Shown piece after piece: positions 1-6,963 of a stretch of DNA of 9,827 nucleotides. The stretch comes from Actinomycetales bacterium. GTDB lineage: Bacteria > Actinomycetota > Actinomycetes > Actinomycetales > BWSM-131. The notes below the pieces were generated by a model. That model was not told where the DNA came from, made no database searches, and saw only the letters and a list, made by a program, of their open reading frames with translations. Location of the stretch: NCBI GenBank assembly GCA_030149025.1, contig JASBSH010000018.1, forward strand, positions 1-9,827, in the 5' to 3' direction. Positions within the stretch are counted from its first letter, which is position 1, and each line of letters opens with the position of its first letter. Both the position numbers and the translations under genes were made by a program.

Positions 1-1211
1 GCCTGGTCCGCCGTGTAGTCCGGGTGGTTCGGGTTCTCCCAGATGACCGCGCCGCCCATGCCGATGCCGATGCACATGGCGGTCAGGCCGTACCGGACCT
101 CCGGGTGCTCCGCGAACTGCCTCGCGAGCTGGGTCATCAGCCGGACGCCGGAGGAGGCGAGCGGGTGACCCACCGCGATGGCGCCGCCCCACGGGTTGAC
201 GCGCGGGTCGTCGTCCGCGATCCCGAAGTGGTCGCAGAACGCGAGCACCTGGACGGCGAACGGCTCGTTGATCTCGAACAGCCCGATGTCGTCGATGGTC
301 AGGCCCGCCTGCGCCAGGGCCTTCTCGGTCGCCGGCACCGGGCCGACGCCCATCACCTCGGGCTCGACACCGACGAACGAGTAGGCCACCAGCCTCATCG
401 CCGCGGGCAGACCCAGCTCAGCGGCCGCCTCCGTGGAGGCGAGCAGGCACGCGGTGGCGCCGTCATTGAGCCCCGCGCTGTTGCCGGCGGTCACTCGTCC
501 GTGCGGGCGGAACGGGGTCTTCAGCGCCGCCAGGTCCTCCATGGTGGTGCCCGGTCGCGGTGGCTCGTCGGCCGTGGCCAGGCCCCAGCCGAGCTCCTCG
601 TGCCTGGTTGCGACGGGCACGAGGTCGGGCTGGATCTGGTTGTTCGCGTACGCCTTCGCGAGCTTCTCCTGGCTGGCCACCGCGAAGGCGTCAGCGCGCT
701 CCTTGGTCAGGTGCGGGAAGCGGTCGTGCAGGTTCTCCGCCGTCTGGCCCATCACCAGCGCCGAGGGGTCCACGATCTTCTCGGCGAGGATCCGCGGGTT
801 CGGGTCGACGCCCTCGCCCATGGGGTGACGGCCCATGTGCTCGACGCCACCGGCGATGGCGACGTCATAGGCGCCGAACGCGATCGCCGACGCCGTGCTG
901 GTCACGGCCGTCATGGCGCCCGCGCACATGCGGTCGATCGCGAACCCGGGGACGGACGTCGGCAGCCCGGCCAGCAGCGCCGCCGTCCGGCCGATGGTCA
1001 GGCCCTGGTCGCCGGTCTGGGTGGTCGCGGCGATCGCGACCTCACCGACCCGCTCGGGCGGCAGCCCGGGATGCCGGCGCAGCAGCTGACGAATGCACTT
1101 GATGACGAGGTCGTCGGCGCGGGTCCGGGCGTACATGCCCTTCTCACCCGCCTTGCCGAACGGAGTACGGACGCCGTCGACGAAGACGACGTCCTTCAGG
1201 GCGCGCGGCAC
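1..1211 (-). CDS. fadA: FadA-type thiolase (acetyl-CoA C-acyltransferase), 3' end cut by window edge
   Basis: Thiolase of fatty-acid beta-oxidation: CoA-dependent cleavage of 3-ketoacyl-CoA to acetyl-CoA and a shortened acyl-CoA, in the cytoplasm. About 403 codons are visible; only the last few residues should be missing, since the family is about 400-410 aa. The start is GTG at 1211-1209 with GGAGG six bases upstream; the protein begins VPRALKDVVFVDGVRTPFGK. All catalytic elements are seen: nucleophile Cys96 in DRMCAGAM, Asn315 in NEPFA, His349 in AVGHPLASSG, and the second Cys380 in MCIGIGMGGA. The DRMCAGAM and WENP features suit the FadA partner of a FadB-type multifunctional enzyme rather than a PhaA biosynthetic thiolase. 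A fadB/3-hydroxyacyl-CoA dehydrogenase gene is therefore expected just beyond the left edge; this is inference from the usual actinobacterial order. It lies 95 bp downstream of the RNase D gene, and that gap holds a palindrome (1261-1272). Substrate chain length cannot be read from the sequence. Confidence 0.93.
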   Translation of the reverse strand, partial: MPRALKDVVFVDGVRTPFGKAGEKGMYARTRADDLVIKCIRQLLRRHPGLPPERVGEVAIAATTQTGDQGLTIGRTAALLAGLPTSVPGFAIDRMCAGAMTAVTSTASAIAFGAYDVAIAGGVEHMGRHPMGEGVDPNPRILAEKIVDPSALVMGQTAENLHDRFPHLTKERADAFAVASQEKLAKAYANNQIQPDLVPVATRHEELGWGLATADEPPRPGTTMEDLAALKTPFRPHGRVTAGNSAGLNDGATACLLASTEAAAELGLPAAMRLVAYSFVGVEPEVMGVGPVPATEKALAQAGLTIDDIGLFEINEPFAVQVLAFCDHFGIADDDPRVNPWGGAIAVGHPLASSGVRLMTQLARQFAEHPEVRYGLTAMCIGIGMGGAVIWENPNHPDYTADQ

Positions 1212-1217
1212 GGGGAG

Positions 1218-1222
1218 CCTCC
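1218..1222 (-). promoter_or_regulatory. Shine-Dalgarno of the thiolase gene
   Basis: GGAGG on the minus strand, six bases before the GTG at 1211. It fixes the thiolase start at a GTG codon where no ATG is available. Confidence 0.75.
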
Positions 1223-1260
1223 AGCGGTGTCGGCGGACCAAGGATGTGACGCCCTAAGGC

Positions 1261-1272
1261 TACTCGCGAGTA
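1261..1272. promoter_or_regulatory. 12-bp perfect palindrome, candidate operator of the thiolase gene
   Basis: TACTCGCGAGTA is self-complementary and lies about 50 bp upstream of the thiolase GTG, inside the 95-bp gap after the RNase D gene. On the minus strand it overlaps a weak -10-like TAGCCT (1262-1257). The size and symmetry suit a dimeric repressor such as a TetR-family beta-oxidation regulator; that assignment is inference. A 12-bp palindrome is expected two or three times by chance in a window this long, so its position is the main support. Confidence 0.4.
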
Positions 1273-1306
1273 ACAAGGCGTGGGCGATCTGCGCCGGTGG
1301 CCTGGG

Positions 1307-2566
1307 TCACGCCATGTCGCCCCTGTCCGTCCCGTTCCCGTGCCGTTTCCCGTCCCGCTCACTGGTGGCGAAGGCCTGCGCGAGGGCCGGCGCGACGAGG
1401 GCCACCTGCCACGGCCGCGCCCCGAGGTCCCGCAGGGCGTCCGCCACCGATGCCTCGCCCGGCTCTGCCGGTGGGCGCCAGCAGAGCCGGCGCAGCGAGT
1501 CCGGGGACAGCAGGTTCTCGACAGGGACTCGCAGGTCCTCCGACAGCCGCGTCAAGGCGTCACGTGCCCGCGAAAGCCGGGTGGCGGCGTCCGGGTCCCG
1601 GTCCTTCCAGATCCGGGGAGGTGGTGGGCCGTCGCCCGGCACGTTGGCGGCGGGCAGCTCGGAGTCGGGGACGGCGCGCCCGCGCTGGATCGCGCGGAAC
1701 CACCGGTTCGCGCGGCGCCTGTTGGCCGGCCCGGAGAACACCGGCAGCGCGGTCAGCGCGGCGACGGTGCGGGGCGCCTCGGTCACCGCCGAGATCAGCG
1801 CCCGGTCCGGCAGGACCCGGCCGGGCGCCTGGTCGCGCTGTAGGGCGATCTCGTCGCGTTCGGCCCACAGCTCGCGGAGGACGGCGAGCTGGCGGCCCGA
1901 GCGGAGTCGGTGGATGCCGGACGTCCGGCGCCACGGGTCCGTCCTCGGCCCCGGCGCGGGGGTGTCCCGCACGGCGGCGAACTCCTGACGGGCCCAGTCC
2001 AGCTTGCCCTGCTTCTCCAGCTCCTCGGCGAGCGCCTCGCGAAGGTCGATCAGCACCTCGACGTCGAGCGCCGCGTAACGGAGCCACGGCTCCGGCAACG
2101 GCCGGGTCGACCAGTCGACCGCGGAGTGCTCCTTGGCCAGCTGCCAGCCGAGCAGCTGTTCCACCACCGCCGCGAGGCCGACCTTCTCGAAGCCCGCCAG
2201 CCGCGCGCCGAGTTCCGTGTCGAACAGCTCACCGGTGGGGCGCATCCCTACCTCTGCCAGGCAGGGGAGGTCCTGCGACGCAGCGTGGAGCACCCACTCG
2301 ATGCCTTCGACGGCTTTCGAGACGGTGGTGAGATCGGGCAGGGCAACGGGGTCGATCAGGACGGTGCCGGCCCCCTCGCGGCGCAGCTGCACGAGGAAGG
2401 CGCGTTGTCCGTAGCGGTAGCCGGAGGCGCGTTCGGCGTCCACCGCCACCGGGCCGGTGCCCGCGGCGAGCGCCTGCACAGCCCGGTCGAGCACCTCCGG
2501 CGTGTCGACGACGTCGGGGACGCCGCCTGGCGGGGTTTCGAGCGGGCGCGGCCCTTCGACCTCCAC
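1307..2566 (-). CDS. rnd: Ribonuclease D-like 3'-5' exonuclease with HRDC domain
   Basis: DEDDy-type 3'-5' exoribonuclease expected to trim 3' ends of structured RNAs. Numbered from an alternative TTG start at 2575, the exonuclease core (about residues 25-185) shows all catalytic residues: Asp46 and Glu48 in VAVDAERASGYRY, Asp102 in HAASQDL, and Tyr167 plus Asp171 in YAALDVEVL. An HRDC nucleic-acid-binding domain follows (about 222-290, RQLAVLRELWAERDEIALQRD), then a second HRDC-like region and a basic tail ending in GNGTDRGDMA. I place the start at GTG 2566 (419 aa) because TTCACC-N18-TAACGT ends eight bases upstream of it and no Shine-Dalgarno precedes either candidate; TTG 2575 (422 aa) is the alternative. 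The length fits the actinobacterial HRDC/RNase D family (about 400-430 aa). It has its own promoter-like signal, with the thiolase downstream on the same strand. Confidence 0.92.
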   Translation of the reverse strand: MEVEGPRPLETPPGGVPDVVDTPEVLDRAVQALAAGTGPVAVDAERASGYRYGQRAFLVQLRREGAGTVLIDPVALPDLTTVSKAVEGIEWVLHAASQDLPCLAEVGMRPTGELFDTELGARLAGFEKVGLAAVVEQLLGWQLAKEHSAVDWSTRPLPEPWLRYAALDVEVLIDLREALAEELEKQGKLDWARQEFAAVRDTPAPGPRTDPWRRTSGIHRLRSGRQLAVLRELWAERDEIALQRDQAPGRVLPDRALISAVTEAPRTVAALTALPVFSGPANRRRANRWFRAIQRGRAVPDSELPAANVPGDGPPPPRIWKDRDPDAATRLSRARDALTRLSEDLRVPVENLLSPDSLRRLCWRPPAEPGEASVADALRDLGARPWQVALVAPALAQAFATSERDGKRHGNGTDRGDMA

Positions 2567-2574
2567 GTACAACA

Positions 2575-2604
2575 ACGTTAGAGCCTGCTCGTGACACGGG
2601 TGAA
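2575..2604 (-). promoter_or_regulatory. Candidate sigma-70-type promoter of the RNase D gene
   Basis: On the minus strand, -35 TTCACC (2604-2599), an 18-base spacer, then -10 TAACGT (2580-2575). The -10 fits the actinobacterial TAnnnT pattern. Transcription would begin at about 2568-2566, at or beside the GTG start, giving a leaderless mRNA. Confidence 0.45.
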
Positions 2605-2608
2605 CCCG

Positions 2609-2634
2609 GCCGGCCGTCCTGGGTTGCGGCCGGC
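2609..2634 (-). terminator. GC-rich stem-loop after the response regulator gene
   Basis: GCCGGCCG (2609-2616) pairs with CGGCCGGC (2627-2634) around a 10-base loop, 14 bases beyond the stop of the LuxR-type regulator. No U-tract follows, so it is a terminator-like hairpin at best. A second perfect palindrome, GCCTGATCAGGC (2643-2654), spans the regulator's stop codon. Confidence 0.35.
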
Positions 2635-2648
2635 GGACCGCGGCCTGA

Positions 2649-3356
2649 TCAGGCGATGATCCCCGAGCGCAGGGCGATGAACACCATCTCGGCGCGGTCG
2701 CCTGTGCCGAGCTTGCGGGCGATCCGCGCGAGGTGGCTCTTGACGGTCAGAGCCGACAGGCCAAGTGCCTCACCGACCGCCCTGTTCGAGTGCCCATCGG
2801 CGACGAGCTGCAGCACGTCGACCTCGCGCTGGGACAGGCCGAACTCGGAGGCGTCCGGCGCGCCGTCGGCTCGGGAGGGGGTGCGGACCGCGCCGGGGCC
2901 CGTCTCGCTGCCGGCCGGCGGTCGGCCTGTGGTCTGGCCGGGGATGCTGTGCCGGCCGAGCTGACGGGGCAGCCGTGGCATCGGGTCCGGGCGAGGACCA
3001 ACCGCGAGGTAGCAGGTCACGCCGGCGCTGAGAGCCGCGCGCACGGCGAACGAGTCGTGCACGGTGGACAGGACGACGGTGCGCCGCCAGTCAGCCGCAC
3101 GCAGGTCCCTGACCAGGCCGGTGCCGGAACCATCGGACAGCTCCGCCTCCACGACGCCGATCTCACCGGGGCGGCCCGCGGCAACCCGACGGGCCTCCTC
3201 CACGGTGGCGGCCGCGAGAACGTCAGTGGCGCCGAGGGCACGCAGGATGCGCACCGCGGCATCTCGCGCCGTCCGGCGCTGCACGGCCACCAGGGCCGTG
3301 CTGCGTCCGGTCGCCGGTGCGGTGCGGACGCTGCTCTGCTCCACGACAGCCGTCAC
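2649..3356 (-). CDS. Orphan LuxR/NarL-type regulator with degenerate receiver domain
   Basis: A 235-aa DNA-binding regulator. The C-terminal GerE-type helix-turn-helix (about 173-232, FGLSQREVDVLQLVADGHSN then LSALTVKSHLARIARKLG) is fully conserved. Residues 20-122 keep the spacing of a response-regulator receiver but lack its chemistry: the acidic pair after strand 1 reads VQ (LVAVQRR), the phospho-acceptor Asp is replaced by Glu70 (VVEAELSDGSG), and the strand-5 Lys is replaced by Val119 (YLAVG); Ser97 remains in the Thr/Ser switch position. A Pro/Gly-rich linker (about 122-170) joins the domains. Activity is therefore probably not controlled by phosphotransfer, and no histidine kinase is adjacent. 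The start is GTG 3356 with GAGAGGA six bases upstream. A regulator lying between DUF3000 and RNase D genes is, as I recall, a common actinobacterial arrangement. Targets are unknown. Confidence 0.88.
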   Translation of the reverse strand: MTAVVEQSSVRTAPATGRSTALVAVQRRTARDAAVRILRALGATDVLAAATVEEARRVAAGRPGEIGVVEAELSDGSGTGLVRDLRAADWRRTVVLSTVHDSFAVRAALSAGVTCYLAVGPRPDPMPRLPRQLGRHSIPGQTTGRPPAGSETGPGAVRTPSRADGAPDASEFGLSQREVDVLQLVADGHSNRAVGEALGLSALTVKSHLARIARKLGTGDRAEMVFIALRSGIIA

Positions 3357-3459
3357 GTCGGTCCTCTCGATCCGGTGGCACCCGTGTCCGGGCGGCCCTC
3401 TGCAGGACCCATCGGCCCGCGACGGGAGAACCTTGACCCGTCAGTAGCCAGTCGTTGCG

Positions 3460-4083
3460 TCAGTGGTGCAGGCGGCGGGGGAGCGGTGCGACGCCCTCGG
3501 GCAGCGGCGGCAGTCCCGCGACGGTGCAGAGCAGATCGGCCCAGCCCTGCAGGTGCGGCCCCAGGTCGGAACCGGCGGGCGTCCACGAGGCGCGGACCTC
3601 GATCTCGACCGTCGACGGCCGGTCCTCCAGCGCGCCGTAGCTGTCGGACACCACCCGGGTGACGGTGCCGCCGTGCGCGTGGCCCTGCGCGCCGGCGCCC
3701 TCCAGGCACTCCAGCAGCCAGGTCCAGCCGACCTGACCGAGCAGCGGGTCGCTGCCGAGCTCGGGCTCCAGCTCTGCTCGCACGAAGGAGACGACCCGGA
3801 AGGTCCCCTCCCACGACTCCTGGCCCACCGGGTCGTGCAGCACCACGAACCTGCCGGACGCCAGCTCCTGCGGCTCGGTGCCGGCGTCCGGCCGCCCGGA
3901 GTCGTCGAGGCCTCGTGCGACGGTCACGACGTCCGCGGACAGGGCGATGGCGTGAGGGGCGATCCGGCCCGGAGCCGGTACCTCCTCGAGCTGCACCTCC
4001 GGACGCAGCCGGACGGCGCGCAACGAGTCCACCGCGCGCTGGAACAGCTCCGGCCCGGCGCCGGGCACCTTATGCACCGCCAC
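3460..4083 (-). CDS. DUF3000 family protein
   Basis: Conserved actinobacterial protein of unknown function. Recognisable family stretches are PELFQRAVDSLR, RPEVQLEEVPAPGRIAPHAI, ASGRFVVLHDPVGQESWEG, DPLLGQVGWTWLLE, EIEVRASWTP and CTVAGLPPLPEGVAPLPRR. There is no signal peptide or membrane segment, so it is probably cytoplasmic. The reading frame is open up to ATG codons at 4122, 4143 and 4179, but I choose GTG 4083 (207 aa). TACTCT, a TAnnnT -10 box, lies six bases upstream, the geometry of a leaderless start, and family members usually begin only about 8-12 residues before the PELF-like motif. ATG 4122 has GGAGG only three bases away, which is too close to be efficient. The gene is divergent from hemE, 74 bp apart, a linkage I recall as frequent in this phylum; it suggests no specific role. 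Confidence 0.87.
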   Translation of the reverse strand: MAVHKVPGAGPELFQRAVDSLRAVRLRPEVQLEEVPAPGRIAPHAIALSADVVTVARGLDDSGRPDAGTEPQELASGRFVVLHDPVGQESWEGTFRVVSFVRAELEPELGSDPLLGQVGWTWLLECLEGAGAQGHAHGGTVTRVVSDSYGALEDRPSTVEIEVRASWTPAGSDLGPHLQGWADLLCTVAGLPPLPEGVAPLPRRLHH

Positions 4084-4089
4084 CCTTGC

Positions 4090-4095
4090 AGAGTA
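4090..4095 (-). promoter_or_regulatory. -10 box of a candidate leaderless promoter for DUF3000
   Basis: TACTCT on the minus strand, six bases before the GTG at 4083. I see no good -35 at 17-19 bases. The short distance to the start codon is the main support. Confidence 0.4.
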
Positions 4096-4157
4096 GGCCG
4101 CATCATCGGCGAGGGAGCGCATCTGCCTCCGCGCGAGTCGCATGGGAGCATCCGGAC

Positions 4158-5252
4158 GTGACGACATCCCATCCCGCACCGCCTCAGTCGGCCGAGCAGA
4201 GGGCCCCGGGGTCGGTCCAGGACTCCGCCCTTCTTCGCGCCGCCCGTCGCGAGCCGGTCCCGCACACCCCGGTGTGGTTCATGCGGCAGGCCGGCCGCTC
4301 GCTGCCGGAGTACCTGCAGGCCCGGGGCGACACGACGATGCTGCAAGCCTGCTCGACGCCGGACCTCGTCACCGAGATCACCTTGCAGCCGGTGCGCCGG
4401 TACGGCGTGGACGGCGCCATCCTCTTCTCCGACATCGTCGTGCCGCTGCACGCCGCAGGTATCGACCTCGAGATCGTCCCCGGGACGGGTCCCGTCGTCG
4501 CCCACCCGATCCGGACCGCCGCCGACGTTGACGCGCTGCCCGAGCTCGACCTCGCGCAGGTCGAGCCGGTCGCGCAAGCGGTCCGCCAGCTGGTCGGCGA
4601 GCTCGGCGGCACGCCGTTGATCGGCTTCTCCGGGGCGCCGTTCACCCTGGCCAGCTACCTGGTGGAGGGCGGTCCGAGCCGCAACCACGAGCACACCAAG
4701 GCGATGCTCTACGGCGACCCGGGGTTGTGGCGGGCCCTGATGGACAAGCTCGCCCGGATCGCAGCCACGTTCCTGGAGGTCCAGGTCCGGGCCGGTGCTG
4801 GCGCCGTCCAGCTGTTCGACTCCTGGGTGGGCGCGCTACCGGCGGCCGACTACCGCGCCGCCGTGCAGCCCCACTCGAGGTTCGTGCTGGACACCGTCGC
4901 GGCGCTCGACGTGGGCCGGCAGGTGCCGCGCATCCACTTCGGCGTCGGCACCGGTGAGCTGCTGGCCGACATGGCAGCGGCCGGCGCGGACGTCGTGGGG
5001 GTCGACTTCCGGGTACCTCTGGACGACGCCACGCGGCGCATCGGCCCGGCTCACGCCGTGCAGGGCAACCTGGACCCGGCCATCCTGTTCGCCCCCTGGG
5101 AGGCGGTCGAGCGTCGCGTCCGGGAGACCCTGGACGCCGGACGCGCGGCCCCCGGGCACATCTTCAACCTCGGTCACGGGGTCATCCCGGCCACCGACCC
5201 CGACGTCCTGCACCGGGTCGTCGACCTCGTTCACGAACTCACCGCGCAGTAG
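4158..5252 (+). CDS. hemE: Uroporphyrinogen decarboxylase
   Basis: Decarboxylates the four acetate side chains of uroporphyrinogen III to give coproporphyrinogen III; cytoplasmic and cofactor-free. It is 364 aa, normal for the family. Both family signatures are present: WFMRQAGRSLPEY (residues 40-52, substrate-binding Arg43 and Arg47) and GFSGAPFTLASYLVEGG (156-172, with Tyr167). The catalytic Asp92 is in LFSDIVVP, and the C-terminal FNLGHGVIP holds the conserved His. The start is GTG 4158 with GGGAG nine bases upstream; the first 20 residues (VTTSHPAPPQSAEQ) form a disordered-looking leader common in actinobacterial HemE. The frame is open further upstream, but that would overlap the divergent DUF3000 gene and has no family similarity. 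It is the first of three plus-strand heme genes; the 143-bp gap to hemY holds a long hairpin. No clear promoter is seen in the short divergent region. Confidence 0.97.
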   Translation: MTTSHPAPPQSAEQRAPGSVQDSALLRAARREPVPHTPVWFMRQAGRSLPEYLQARGDTTMLQACSTPDLVTEITLQPVRRYGVDGAILFSDIVVPLHAAGIDLEIVPGTGPVVAHPIRTAADVDALPELDLAQVEPVAQAVRQLVGELGGTPLIGFSGAPFTLASYLVEGGPSRNHEHTKAMLYGDPGLWRALMDKLARIAATFLEVQVRAGAGAVQLFDSWVGALPAADYRAAVQPHSRFVLDTVAALDVGRQVPRIHFGVGTGELLADMAAAGADVVGVDFRVPLDDATRRIGPAHAVQGNLDPAILFAPWEAVERRVRETLDAGRAAPGHIFNLGHGVIPATDPDVLHRVVDLVHELTAQ

Positions 5253-5296
5253 GTGCGGGTCCGCCCTTCTCCGCGTGATGATCATGCAGTTGTGCA

Positions 5297-5368
5297 CACG
5301 TTCCACCGATGACTGCCCAGGTGGCGGGTCCGGCGGGGGAATCCGCCACCTGGGCAGTCATGAACGTG
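5297..5368. repeat. Intergenic hairpin element: perfect 19-bp inverted repeat with outer arm
   Basis: Positions 5309-5327 (ATGACTGCCCAGGTGGCGG) are exactly reverse-complementary to 5343-5361, around a 15-base G-rich loop (5328-5342). Seven more pairs, CACGTTC (5297-5303) with GAACGTG (5362-5368), stack outside after a five-base one-sided bulge. There is no T-run on either side, so it is not a classic intrinsic terminator. The size and perfection suggest a REP/MITE-like dispersed element, or a strong RNA stem between hemE and hemY. Confidence 0.85.
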
Positions 5369-5395
5369 GTCTCGACATCTGCGAGGCTGCCGCGC

Positions 5396-6835
5396 GTGAG
5401 TCTGCACGCTGTGAGTGACACCTCTGTGGTCGTGGTCGGTGGCGGGGTCAGCGGCCTCGCCGCCGCCTGGCGGCTCGTGCAACGGGCGCCCGGTGCCCGG
5501 GTCACTGTGCTCGAGCAGTCCGACCGGCTGGGCGGTGACCTCCGGACGGACGTGCTGGACGCCGACAGCGGCCTCGTCGTGGACGTCGGCGCCGAGGCGA
5601 TGCTGGCCCGCCGGCCGGAGGCGTTGCGGCTCGCGGAAGAGGTCGGCCTCGGTGACGACCTGGTGCACCCGGCGACGACCCGCGCCGCGATCTGGTCCCG
5701 CGGCGCCCTGCACCCCATGCCGGCCGGCACCGTCATGGGTGTGCCGGGGGACCCGTCGTCCCTGGCCGGTGTGCTGACGCCGGAGGAGATCGCCGTCGTC
5801 GCGCGCGAACCCGCGCTTCCGGCGCCACCGACCCACGGGGACGTCGACGTCGCCTCGTTCGTCGCCGGCCGGATGGGGCAGGCGGTGGTGGACCGCCTGG
5901 TCGAGCCGCTGCTCGGCGGTGTCTACGCCGGGCACGCGGACCGACTCTCCCTGCAGGCCACCATGCCGGTGCTGTGGCCGGCGGCGGTTCATGGGCAGTC
6001 CCTGCTGGACACCGTGCGCCAGCACAGCGTGAGCAGCGGCAGTGCCGGCACGGCCGCGGGCTCGTCCCCGGCGCCGGTGTTCGCCGGGATCCGCGGCGGC
6101 GTCGGCAGGCTCGTCGAGGCCCTGCGCGACCGGCTGACCGAGGCGGGTGCCGAGATCCGCACTCGGGCGTGCGCCCAGGTGCTCCGGTCCGGGAGCACCT
6201 CAGGCTGGCAGGTGGAGCTGGGGCCCGCCGGCCGGGGGGAGACGCTGCACCCGCATGCCGTGGTGGTCGCGTTGCCGGCCCGGCGCGCCGGCCGCCTGCT
6301 CGGCGACGTCTCCCCGGACGCCGGACGGCTCCTCGGCGAGGTCACGACGGCGTCCATGGCGGTGGCGACGTTCCTGCTGCCCGGGTCCGTTCTGGACGGG
6401 CACGAGCTGTCGGGGTTCCTCGTGCCGCCTGTCGAGGGGCTGCTGGTCAAGGGCGCGACGTTCTCCAGCCGCAAGTGGGAGTGGGTGCACGAGGCGGCCC
6501 GGGGCCAGGCGGTGGTGCGGGCGTCCATCGGCCGGGCGGGGGAGGAGGCCGACCTGCAGGTGCCCGACGAGGTCCTGCTCAAGCGCGCGGCGGACGAGCT
6601 GTCGCAGATCCTGCGCCGCCCGATCCCGGCTCGCGCGAGCCTGCTGACCCGGTGGGGTGGTGCCCTGCCGCAGTACGAGGTCGGGCACGTCGAGCGAGTT
6701 GAGCAGGTGCGCGGGGCGGTGGTTGAGCTGCGCGGGATCGCCGTCGCCGGCGCCAGCTACGACGGGGTCGGCATCCCGGCGTGTGTCGCGAGCGCCGACC
6801 TTGCCGTCGAGAAGGTGCTCGCCGACCTGGGGTGA
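5396..6835 (+). CDS. hemY: Coproporphyrinogen III oxidase, HemY/HemG family flavoenzyme
   Basis: FAD-dependent oxidase, also called CgoX and annotated hemG in many actinobacteria. In Gram-positive bacteria this family oxidises coproporphyrinogen III to coproporphyrin III with O2, rather than acting on protoporphyrinogen; that substrate is supported here by chdC next door. The Rossmann FAD motif VVVVGGGVSGLAAAW is at residues 11-25, with Glu40 (TVLE) for the FAD ribose and RLGGDLRT following. Mid-protein PVFAGIRGGVGRLVEAL and C-terminal VAGASYDGVGIPACVAS (about 450-466) are family hallmarks. Length is 479 aa from GTG 5396, which has GAGG ten bases upstream; GTG 5411 is also plausible. The in-frame ATG at 5309 is unlikely: it lies inside the inverted repeat and would add 29 residues without family similarity. 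No hydrophobic transmembrane stretch stands out; the enzyme is expected to be soluble or peripheral. Confidence 0.95.
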   Translation: MSLHAVSDTSVVVVGGGVSGLAAAWRLVQRAPGARVTVLEQSDRLGGDLRTDVLDADSGLVVDVGAEAMLARRPEALRLAEEVGLGDDLVHPATTRAAIWSRGALHPMPAGTVMGVPGDPSSLAGVLTPEEIAVVAREPALPAPPTHGDVDVASFVAGRMGQAVVDRLVEPLLGGVYAGHADRLSLQATMPVLWPAAVHGQSLLDTVRQHSVSSGSAGTAAGSSPAPVFAGIRGGVGRLVEALRDRLTEAGAEIRTRACAQVLRSGSTSGWQVELGPAGRGETLHPHAVVVALPARRAGRLLGDVSPDAGRLLGEVTTASMAVATFLLPGSVLDGHELSGFLVPPVEGLLVKGATFSSRKWEWVHEAARGQAVVRASIGRAGEEADLQVPDEVLLKRAADELSQILRRPIPARASLLTRWGGALPQYEVGHVERVEQVRGAVVELRGIAVAGASYDGVGIPACVASADLAVEKVLADLG

Positions 6836-6874
6836 GCGGGCACCGACGCCGACGGGAGCCATCAGCCGCCCACG

Positions 6875-6923
6875 CGCCGGGCGTCACCGACCTGTGCGAC
6901 CTTCCTGTGGTGACACGCCGGCG
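6875..6923 (+). terminator. Imperfect stem-loop downstream of hemY
   Basis: CGCCGG (6875-6880) and GTCACC (6883-6888) pair with CCGGCG (6918-6923) and GGTGAC (6909-6914), with a small internal bulge and a 20-base loop. It starts 40 bases after the hemY stop; only TTT follows. This may be a weak terminator or RNA processing site between hemY and chdC. Confidence 0.3.
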
Positions 6924-6963
6924 TTTCGCGCCCGGAACGTCGCGCAGATCTGGAGGAGACCGC

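Noticed and set aside
24..1988. Very long plus-strand open frame antisense to the thiolase and RNase D genes
   Set aside because: It is Arg/Gly/Ala-rich with no family similarity and is the mirror frame of two clear minus-strand genes, a usual artefact of high GC.
2643..2654. Palindrome GCCTGATCAGGC across the response-regulator stop codon as an operator
   Set aside because: Dyads of this length are expected by chance a few times per window, and it sits at a gene end rather than in a promoter.
3357..3459. Gap between DUF3000 and the response regulator
   Set aside because: I looked for a promoter and hairpin. I saw only a CGTCAG direct repeat (3439-3444, 3458-3463) and the regulator's ribosome site, too little to call a feature.
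3915..4157. Upstream extension of hemE
   Set aside because: The frame is open but antisense to DUF3000, has no HemE similarity, and the GTG at 4158 has a GGGAG site.
5309..5395. ATG 5309 as the hemY start
   Set aside because: It would make the inverted repeat coding and add residues without family similarity, and no Shine-Dalgarno precedes it. GTG 5396 fits better.
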